Source: Rhizobium sp. Q54 (GTDB lineage: Bacteria; Pseudomonadota; Alphaproteobacteria; Rhizobiales; Beijerinckiaceae). From it: 8,685 nucleotides of DNA. The notes under the pieces were generated by a model that worked only from the letters and a program-made list of their open reading frames with translations, ran no database searches and was not told the origin of the DNA. Positions 1 through 5,069 of this stretch are shown in pieces. Every line of letters starts with the position of its first letter. Position 1 is the stretch's first letter. The translations under genes and the position numbers were made by a program. The stretch lies in the NCBI GenBank assembly GCA_945901195.1, contig CAMDKB010000181.1, forward strand, positions 1 to 8,685, written 5' to 3'.

Positions 1-501
1 GGCAACGCCTGCTATCGCAGGGTTAATCATCCCGCAGCTTACGGAACGTTCTCACGCTCTGTTCTGGTCAGCCCCGAACGCACGGTGTTCGAGAAAATAC
101 CTGCACAATATGCAACGACAACTGAACAGATCATGGTCCGCCCGGCGCAAACTGTCCCTCATCACATTCCTGCTGTCACACAGAGCGTGGCGGAACAGGT
201 GATGGTGTCGCCTGCATCCAAGTTCTGGAGTGTCACGCGCAATGCTCATGGCGAAGAAGTGGGCTGTTGGGTCCACAAGGCTGCTGTCTATTCCACCCAA
301 TATCGCAACGTGATCGTGCGCCCTGCTTCAACCACATACAGCACCATACCCGCAGAATATCGGACAATTACCCGCCAGGTCGCTGTAAGCCACGAGCGTC
401 TTGTAGCTCGCACAATTCCGGCGGTTTATTCCACGCAAAGCTATCAGGCGCAGGTGAGCCCCGCATCGGCAAGCTGGCAGTCCCTGAACCATTGCAACTG
501 A
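1..501 (+). CDS. Repeat protein with 'IPAxYxTxxxQVxVxPA' units, C-terminal part (5' end outside window)
   Basis: The frame is open from base 1 to the TGA at 499-501 and gives 166 residues, so the gene starts upstream of the window. An internal GTG at 85 could be mistaken for a start, but the same repeat pattern already runs before it. The protein is almost entirely six imperfect repeats of about 22-23 residues, for example IPAQYATTTEQIMVRPA, IPAEYRTITRQVAVSHE and IPAVYSTQSYQAQVSPA. Each has an Ile-Pro-Ala-Tyr opening, a Thr/Gln-rich strand, a V-x-V strand and a Pro-Ala turn. The third unit carries an insertion with a Cys-Trp pair, and the last ends in Trp and Cys near the terminus (ASWQSLNHCN). 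Similar repeats occur in exported bacterial proteins, sometimes with OmpA-like domains, so a periplasmic or outer-membrane structural role is possible, but I do not recognise a named family. The N-terminus, and therefore any signal peptide, is not visible. Confidence 0.8.
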   Translation, partial: GNACYRRVNHPAAYGTFSRSVLVSPERTVFEKIPAQYATTTEQIMVRPAQTVPHHIPAVTQSVAEQVMVSPASKFWSVTRNAHGEEVGCWVHKAAVYSTQYRNVIVRPASTTYSTIPAEYRTITRQVAVSHERLVARTIPAVYSTQSYQAQVSPASASWQSLNHCN

Positions 502-555
502 TACCAAAGAGATTGGTTCATCGCGTTTGGCACGTGCGAACGTCGCAGGATGTTT

Positions 556-577
556 CGATTGACCCATGGGTCAATCG
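556..577. repeat. Perfect 22-bp palindrome between the repeat-protein gene and the psiF-like gene
   Basis: The half-site CGATTGACCCA is followed directly by its exact reverse complement. As RNA it can form a 9-bp stem with a CATG loop. On the + strand it is followed by pyrimidine-rich but not T-run sequence (CCTCCTTAGCTTATTC). It could be a weak terminator of the upstream gene or a dimer-binding operator. It lies 91 bases before the psiF-like start and 54 bases after the upstream stop. The symmetry is certain; the function is inferred. Confidence 0.5.
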
Positions 578-595
578 CCTCCTTAGCTTATTCAT

Positions 596-646
596 TTGGC
601 ATTCAGAACACAGGGCGCATTCTTCTATTGTCCGGTTACCGGTCAA
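596..646 (+). promoter_or_regulatory. Candidate promoter and adjacent inverted repeat for the psiF-like gene
   Basis: TTGGCA (596-601, five of six matches to the -35 consensus) is followed after 17 bases by CATTCT (619-624, three of six matches to -10). Immediately after, at 628-646, TTGTCCGGT and ACCGGTCAA form a 9-bp inverted repeat with one mismatch around a single central base, covering the expected transcription start. This arrangement suits a repressor site. The next gene begins at 668 without a strong Shine-Dalgarno. The prediction is by eye only. Confidence 0.35.
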
Positions 647-667
647 ATCAACTGAAAGCCGCCCGCC

Positions 668-928
668 ATGAAGATTTTTCACGCCCTTGCCGTCGCAGCT
701 GCTCTGTCATTCAGCACCGTGACGGTGTTCGCCCAGACGCCCGCTGCCCCCGCGGCGCCGGCTGCCACCGGCCCAGCAGCCACAACGCCTGCAACCGCTC
801 CGAAAAAAGCCGCGAGCACAAAAAAGCAACGCACAGCGAAGTCTCTTGAATGTTCAAAGAAAGCCGATGCCGATAACGTCCACGGCAAGAAGCGCAAGGC
901 ATTCATGAACAGCTGCAAGAAAGCCTGA
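668..928 (+). CDS. PsiF-repeat family periplasmic small protein
   Basis: The 86-residue product opens with a classic signal peptide (MKIFHALAVAAALSFSTVTV, then FAQ with cleavage probably after Ala-22). An Ala/Pro-rich low-complexity linker (about residues 24-50) follows, then a Lys-rich segment and one PsiF-type repeat at about 57-86. The repeat shows the hallmark spacing: Leu-Glu-Cys, a charged middle with GKKRKAFM, then NSCKK. The two cysteines (near 62 and 83) could form a disulfide. PsiF proteins are phosphate-starvation-inducible in Escherichia coli, but their biochemical role is unknown. Here only one repeat is present instead of the usual two. No phosphate (Pho) box is obvious upstream. 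The ATG is chosen because the signal peptide begins exactly there. The gene appears monocistronic, followed 28 bases later by a hairpin terminator. Confidence 0.8.
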   Translation: MKIFHALAVAAALSFSTVTVFAQTPAAPAAPAATGPAATTPATAPKKAASTKKQRTAKSLECSKKADADNVHGKKRKAFMNSCKKA

Positions 929-955
929 GAAACATACTTCAAGATTTAAAACAGG

Positions 956-1000
956 AACGGGACCGTGCAAGAGAGTGATCCTTGCAGGTCCCGTTTTCAA
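956..1000. terminator. Rho-independent terminator after the psiF-like gene, possibly bidirectional
   Basis: The arms AACGGGACCGTGCAAG (956-971) and CTTGCAGGTCCCGTT (981-995) pair along 15 bp with one bulged G and a 9-base loop. TTTTC and further AT-rich sequence follow on the + strand. On the opposite strand the sequence past the hairpin includes TTTT as well, so it could also end the convergent gene whose stop lies at 1018. Confidence 0.85.
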
Positions 1001-1017
1001 TTTAAAATCGTGTCATT

Positions 1018-1575
1018 CTATTCCCGAATACCCGACCACAATCCACCCCTGCATTTGAGATTTTCCGGCGAGGAACGGATGATGGCCGCAATACGGACAA
1101 GATAATCGCTTTTCCATCTCTCAATGAAGCGATCTGCATTTTCGGCCGGTTCAATTTGAACCATGGGCAGGACTTCATATTTCATCCGGCCGTTGGCCCA
1201 ACGGCCATCAAGAAAAAAACAAGACGCACCTAGCCAATGGGCGATATGCGCGCCAGTTTCATTCACCGGAATAAACTGCCCTTCGAACGGCGTGAAAGCG
1301 TCCCTGCTTACACCTGTATCCGCAGCTGCCAACAAAATTTCCCCGCCCGTCAGGGCAGCGTGTAAGGGAAGCAACGTAGCCTTCGATGCCATGTCCTTGG
1401 TTGAAATCAGGCGCTCGTACACCGGTCCGCCTCCGGCAGACGGCGCGCTGGAAACCCTACGAAATGGCAGGCCCGATTGCAGCAAGGCGCAAGGCATGCC
1501 CATCACTGGGCCAAGATGCGCGATCGCGACATACGCGCCCTTTTCCGGCTCTTGTGCAATCATGCAAAAGCTCAA
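1018..1575 (-). CDS. Lipid A biosynthesis-type acyltransferase (LPLAT) domain, 3' part of a frameshifted gene
   Basis: This frame gives the C-terminal half of an LpxL/HtrB-like acyltransferase. Recognisable family segments are the AYVAIAHLGPVMG block (residues 14-26, place of the catalytic HX4D/E motif), TGGEILLAAADTG (76-88), the substrate-site stretch FTPFEGQFIPVNETGAHIAH (94-113), the 'LDGRW..GRMKYEVLPM' strand region (122-138) and the C-terminal helix DYLVRIAAIIRSSPENL (157-173). Such enzymes transfer acyl chains to lipid A precursors or related lipids at the inner membrane. The frame lacks a credible start of its own (only a TTG at 1575 just after a stop) and overlaps the end of the TPR frame, so it is best read as its continuation. 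The catalytic-motif histidine is present, but the expected acidic residue five positions later is Met. The stop is TAG at 1018-1020. Confidence 0.7.
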   Translation of the reverse strand: MSFCMIAQEPEKGAYVAIAHLGPVMGMPCALLQSGLPFRRVSSAPSAGGGPVYERLISTKDMASKATLLPLHAALTGGEILLAAADTGVSRDAFTPFEGQFIPVNETGAHIAHWLGASCFFLDGRWANGRMKYEVLPMVQIEPAENADRFIERWKSDYLVRIAAIIRSSPENLKCRGGLWSGIRE

Positions 1576-2446
1576 GGCCTTCTATCTCTATCCGCTCCGC
1601 GACCTCCTGCCACCGCTCGGGATATACCTCGAGCCAGTCGAGCAGGAGCTGATCTGCATCAGCACTCCATTGCGCGCGCTGATCCCATTCGCTTCTTGCG
1701 CCAATAGATTCTGTCGTTCCGGCCTCAACCTGCAGCCGCCAGGCCCAACCGAGTCTTTCGCGACTGATTTTGACCGGGTACCCTGTTAGCGCCGCCAAAC
1801 CATTAGCGAAATCAGGATCAACCCGCGGAGCCCGCAGTTCTACACTTCGAGCAAAGGCGTTCTTTGCCTCAACATCGCACCCGGCTCTTTTCCAGGCGCT
1901 TGAAAGAGCGCGCCATACAACTGGATCCAAAGGCTTGAGTTGAACAAATTCCGAAAGTGCAGCGGCTGATTGCGATTGCTGGCCTAGCCGCCGAAATACT
2001 TCGGCCAACATGGCAAAGGTAATCGGATCTCTGGCGTCGTGGCTGGCAGCAAGTTGCAGCGCTTGCACCGCCTCGCGATTCAACCCGGCGCCCGCGAACA
2101 CCTGCCCCGCGAGGCGCAACAAAGGGCCACCAGCGGGCGACAACGCCCGAATGCGCGTAGCAATATCTACAGATGCTTTGAAATCAGCGGTGCTGTGCGA
2201 GTCCTCACCATATTTCATCAAAAGCATCAGCTGCTTCTTCAACACAGGCAAATGATCGGGCTGCAGCTTTGCTTCTTCGGCGCCAGATCGCAATGCCCGG
2301 CGCCAGTCCTGTCTGCGCATGGATACAGCTGTCATTTGCGCCAGCGCGCGCAGATCCGCTGGATGCTCGCGGAGCTGGACTTCCAAAAGACTGGAGGCTT
2401 CATCTAAATCGGCTGCCGCTATAGCGTCAGATAGCTCACTTGCCAA
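1457..2446 (-). CDS. Tetratricopeptide-repeat protein, N-terminal part of a TPR-acyltransferase fusion
   Basis: Residues 1-206 are helical TPR-like repeats with regular Ala/Leu/Gly patterns, for example RALAQMTAVSMRRQDWRRAL (33-52), LLRLAGQVFAGAGLNREAVQ (109-128) and FAMLAEVFRRLGQQSQSAAA (144-163). Residues 216-302 are no longer TPR. They resemble the approach to the catalytic core of LpxL-type enzymes, with WQEVAERIEIEGLELLHDCT followed by RAGKG. After Lys-302 the frame runs 27 residues through non-homologous, Arg-rich sequence before stopping, which marks the frameshift. The start is a TTG 48 bases after the stop of the VOC gene. That same stop codon is in frame upstream, so the N-terminus cannot extend by more than 17 codons. 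An upstream in-frame CTG preceded by GAGGG is an alternative start. The close spacing suggests cotranscription with the VOC gene. Confidence 0.65.
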   Translation of the reverse strand: MASELSDAIAAADLDEASSLLEVQLREHPADLRALAQMTAVSMRRQDWRRALRSGAEEAKLQPDHLPVLKKQLMLLMKYGEDSHSTADFKASVDIATRIRALSPAGGPLLRLAGQVFAGAGLNREAVQALQLAASHDARDPITFAMLAEVFRRLGQQSQSAAALSEFVQLKPLDPVVWRALSSAWKRAGCDVEAKNAFARSVELRAPRVDPDFANGLAALTGYPVKISRERLGWAWRLQVEAGTTESIGARSEWDQRAQWSADADQLLLDWLEVYPERWQEVAERIEIEGLELLHDCTRAGKGRVCRDRASWPSDGHALRLAAIGPAIS

Positions 2447-2494
2447 CGCCTTGCTCGACAGATGCCGGCCCTCAGCGGCAAAACACCTGACGCT

Positions 2495-3076
2495 TCACCA
2501 GTCTTTTTGCACCGGATCAGAAATCGCCTCTTCCAGCGGATTTTTCGGCTTGAAAAGCGAAGCGGGCCGCAGCCGACCATCTGGACCGACCTGATCCATG
2601 TCGCAATAAATCTCGAATTCAAATCCGTCGGGATCAAGGAAATTGATCGAGATATTGCAGCCCGCACCCTTCCGCCCTTCGAACACCACAGGAATATTGT
2701 TTTCTTTGAACCAAGCCTTGGCGGCTTTCAGCATTTCGACATTTTCAACTTCAAACGCCAGGTGCTCCACTTGCAGACTGTTCGCTACATCCCGCGCAGG
2801 CGTTTTGCCCGCTTTCATGGGCTTCAATCCGATTCCGTGATGATCGGCTGCGCAACGGAAAAACACCATGCCGTGGGTGTTTCGATCTGTCTCGACAAAG
2901 CCCATCACTTCAGTCCAGAACTTGGCCGTGCGTTCAATATTGGTCACTTCATAAACGAAGTGACCAAGTTTCTTGCATCGGATAGGCGAAGGGCGCGTGT
3001 AGGTGTCCGGATGATATTTCCGGCGCAAGGTATATGCCTGTTCACGCCGCTGTTCAGTCGTACCATGAATGGTCAT
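2495..3076 (-). CDS. VOC superfamily metalloprotein, small extradiol-dioxygenase/glyoxalase-like
   Basis: The 193-residue cytosolic protein has two beta-alpha-beta modules (about 35-90 and 100-160) after a basic N-terminal 30 residues. The metal-ligand triad is visible: His-39 in LGHFVYEV, His-105 in VEHLAFEV and Glu-155 in DGFEFEIYCD. The spacing (66 and 50 residues) closely matches the H-H-E triad of type I extradiol dioxygenases, so a bound Fe(II) or other divalent metal is expected. The substrate is not deducible. A charged tail with FKPKNPLEEAISDPVQKDW follows the second module. The ATG at 3076 is well supported by AGGAAGGAGT six bases upstream. The gene sits 105 bases downstream of ettA with its own candidate promoter and is followed closely by the TPR-acyltransferase gene. 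The pairing could hint at lipid or aromatic-compound metabolism, but that is speculation. Confidence 0.85.
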   Translation of the reverse strand: MTIHGTTEQRREQAYTLRRKYHPDTYTRPSPIRCKKLGHFVYEVTNIERTAKFWTEVMGFVETDRNTHGMVFFRCAADHHGIGLKPMKAGKTPARDVANSLQVEHLAFEVENVEMLKAAKAWFKENNIPVVFEGRKGAGCNISINFLDPDGFEFEIYCDMDQVGPDGRLRPASLFKPKNPLEEAISDPVQKDW

Positions 3077-3118
3077 CGGTTACTCCTTCCTGTTCGCCAG
3101 CCCCTAGAATTGGCGGTC

Positions 3119-3147
3119 AGAATAAACAGGTTGTCCGGACAATCCAA
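3119..3147 (-). promoter_or_regulatory. Candidate promoter with a palindromic operator in front of the VOC gene
   Basis: On the minus strand TTGGAT (3147-3142) is separated by 17 bases from TATTCT (3124-3119), which leaves a leader of roughly 36 bases before the ATG. The spacer contains a perfect 12-bp palindrome TTGTCCGGACAA (3131-3142). A repressor dimer bound there would block polymerase. The palindrome is certain, while the promoter elements match consensus only partly (three and four of six). Confidence 0.4.
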
Positions 3148-3181
3148 TGGCCCCAAATCAAACCGTCAGATGCGACTGCCA

Positions 3182-4834
3182 TCACCTCGAGAACTTCTTG
3201 TACTTCAGCCGGTGCGGTATCACGCTGTCGATACCCAGCCTCCGCTTCTTGTCTTCTTCGTAGTCGGCAAAATTGCCTTCGAACCATTCCACATGGCTGT
3301 CGCCTTCAAAGGCCAGCATATGAGTGGCAATACGATCGAGGAAGAAACGATCATGGCTGATGACTACGGCGCAACCGGCAAAATCCAGAAGCGCATCTTC
3401 CAGCGCACGCAATGTATCGACGTCCAGATCGTTGGTCGGTTCGTCGAGAAGCAGCAGGTTCGCGCCACTCTTCAGCATTTTTGCCAGATGCACACGATTG
3501 CGTTCACCACCGGAGAGCATGCCGACTTTTTTCTGCTGGTCGCCGCCTTTGAAATTGAAGTTCGAGCAATAAGCGCGCGAATTGACCTCGCGCTTGCCAA
3601 GATAGATGATGTCATTGCCGCCTGACACTTCTTCCCAAAGCGTTTTCTTGTCGTCGAGCGAGTCTCGCGACTGGTCCACGTAACCAAGCTGGACGCTTTC
3701 GGCGATCTTGATCGTGCCGCTGTCCACCTTGTCCTGTCCGGTGATCATCTTGAACAGGGTCGTCTTGCCCGCACCGTTGGGGCCGATCACGCCGACGATG
3801 CCGCCCGGCGGCAATTTGAATGTCAGTCCATCGATCAGCAACTTGTCGCCAAACCCCTTGGTAACGCCTTCAAAATCGATGACGTTGTTGCCAAGCCTTT
3901 CGGCCACGGGGATGATGATCTGGGCTGTCGTTGGCGCCTTGTCGTTCTGCTTGGCGACGAGATCATCATAGCGCTGGATACGCGCCTTGCTCTTGGCCTG
4001 CCGGGCGCGCGGTGAAGATGAAATCCATTCGCTTTCTGCCTCGATAGCGCGCTGGCGCGCTTTGTCTTCGCTGCTCTCCTGCGCCATCCGCTTTTGCTTT
4101 TGACCAAGCCATGACGAATAATTGCCTTCGTAGGGAATGCCCTTGCCGCGATCCAGCTCCAGAATCCACCCAGTAACATTGTCGAGGAAGTACCGGTCAT
4201 GGGTGACGATCAGGATCGCGCCGGGATAATTACGCAAATGGCCTTCCAGCCAATTCACGGTTTCCGCGTCGAGATGGTTGGTCGGCTCGTCCAGCAGCAG
4301 CATTTCAGGCTTTTCAAGCAGCAGCTTGCACAGCGCGACGCGGCGGCGTTCGCCGCCTGATAATTTGCTGACGTCCCAATCATCAGGCGGGCAGCCCAAT
4401 GCTTCCATCGCCTGCTCGACCTGCGAATCCAGATCCCACAATCCCTGCGCCTCGATCTCATCCTGCAGATTGGTCATTTCATCTGCGGTGTCTTCGGAAT
4501 AATTGGCGGCAAGCTCATTGTACCGATCAAGAATCGCCTGCTTTGCGGCGACGCCCAGCATGGCGTTGCCGCGCACGTCCAGCGTCGGATCCAAAATGGG
4601 TTCCTGTGGCAGATAGCCGACGCGGGCGCCTTCGGCGACCCAACCATCGCCGGTAAATTCCTTGTCGATCCCCGACATGATTTTCAACAAGGTCGACTTG
4701 CCAGAACCGTTGACGCCCAGAACGCCAATCTTGGCGTCAGGGTAGAAGGACAGGTGGATGTTTTCCAGAACCTTCTTGCCGCCCGGATAGGTCTTGTTCA
4801 AGCCCTGCATGTGATAGACGAATTGCCGCGCCAT
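3182..4834 (-). CDS. ettA: Energy-dependent translational throttle protein EttA (ABC-F ATPase)
   Basis: The 550-residue product is a two-domain ABC-F ATPase without membrane segments. ABC1 has Walker A GVNGSGKST (40-48), signature LSGGERRRVALCK (158-170) and Walker B LLLDEPTNHLD (179-189) with catalytic Glu-183. ABC2 has Walker A GPNGAGKTT (351-359), signature LSGGERNRVHLAK (440-452) and Walker B LLLDEPTNDLD (461-471) with Glu-465. Between them lies the charged P-site-tRNA-interacting linker (about 240-315). An arm insertion at about 95-140 and the ending RRLG..SVIPHRLKYKKF are typical of EttA (E. coli 555 residues). EttA binds the ribosomal E site and gates entry into elongation according to ADP/ATP ratio. 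The frame is open further upstream to 5095, but homology begins at MARQFVYHMQGLNKTYPGG. That ATG has AAAGGA 10 bases before it, so the shorter start is chosen. It is divergent from the KAP-like gene. Confidence 0.97.
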   Translation of the reverse strand: MARQFVYHMQGLNKTYPGGKKVLENIHLSFYPDAKIGVLGVNGSGKSTLLKIMSGIDKEFTGDGWVAEGARVGYLPQEPILDPTLDVRGNAMLGVAAKQAILDRYNELAANYSEDTADEMTNLQDEIEAQGLWDLDSQVEQAMEALGCPPDDWDVSKLSGGERRRVALCKLLLEKPEMLLLDEPTNHLDAETVNWLEGHLRNYPGAILIVTHDRYFLDNVTGWILELDRGKGIPYEGNYSSWLGQKQKRMAQESSEDKARQRAIEAESEWISSSPRARQAKSKARIQRYDDLVAKQNDKAPTTAQIIIPVAERLGNNVIDFEGVTKGFGDKLLIDGLTFKLPPGGIVGVIGPNGAGKTTLFKMITGQDKVDSGTIKIAESVQLGYVDQSRDSLDDKKTLWEEVSGGNDIIYLGKREVNSRAYCSNFNFKGGDQQKKVGMLSGGERNRVHLAKMLKSGANLLLLDEPTNDLDVDTLRALEDALLDFAGCAVVISHDRFFLDRIATHMLAFEGDSHVEWFEGNFADYEEDKKRRLGIDSVIPHRLKYKKFSR

Positions 4835-5069
4835 AAACGATGAATCCTTTGAACGAAAGGGGAGTTGCGGCCTTTTAGAGCAAGAACGCCTATCGTGAAA
4901 AGAAAAATCACACCCGCCCATCCCCGTAGCACGGCGCTCTGGAAGATACCCGTCGCGCCCCTGCCACATTCCCGGCTTATCCGCCCCTGTAACTGGCACC
5001 CGCACTGTGATATGCACGCCGCCTGAGCCCAAGCTGGTTGTAGATTTTTGATAAACGCGGAGGCTATTC
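4835..5069. promoter_or_regulatory. Divergent intergenic region between ettA and the KAP-like gene
   Basis: These 235 bases must hold promoters for both directions. For ettA, TTTTCA (4901-4896) and TCTAAA (4879-4874) are spaced by 16 bases on the minus strand (four of six matches each), about 40 bases before the start. For the KAP-like gene no convincing -35/-10 pair is seen; an AT-rich patch (5038-5054, TTGTAGATTTTTGATAA) lies just before the ribosome-binding site GGAGG at 5059-5063. No RNA gene or regulator site is recognised. Confidence 0.35.

Larger units (their letters stand above)
1018..2446 (-). pseudogene. Complete TPR-acyltransferase gene span broken by a +1 offset near 1538-1544
   Basis: On the coding strand the TPR frame reads GCC GGA AAA GGG CGC, while the acyltransferase frame reads GAA AAG GGC GCG TAT. 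Deleting one base from the A4G3 tract (TTTT and CCC on the + strand, 1538-1544) gives Ala-Gly-Lys-Gly-Ala-Tyr, whichever base is removed. It joins 302 TPR/linker residues to about 173 acyltransferase residues. This restores the family's usual '(G)LExL...A.GKG..VAxAHxG' order. The gene is therefore either inactivated by an insertion, misread at a homopolymer, or (less likely) decoded by +1 frameshifting. Confidence 0.6.

Noticed and set aside
1163..1789. Open + strand frame of 208 codons opposite the TPR-acyltransferase gene
   Set aside because: Its composition is low-complexity shadow sequence, and the opposite strand has clear acyltransferase homology.
2462..3625. Long + strand open frame (387 codons) opposite the VOC gene and the end of ettA
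   Set aside because: It is antisense to two well-supported genes, has no recognisable domain, and arises from their codon bias.
4895..4914. CRP-like TGTGA...TCACG pair upstream of ettA
   Set aside because: The half-sites are separated by nine bases instead of six, so it does not fit a CRP/FNR-type site.
4993..5016. Sigma-54-like TGGCAC element before the KAP-like gene
   Set aside because: There is no GC dinucleotide at the required 10-base distance from the GG.
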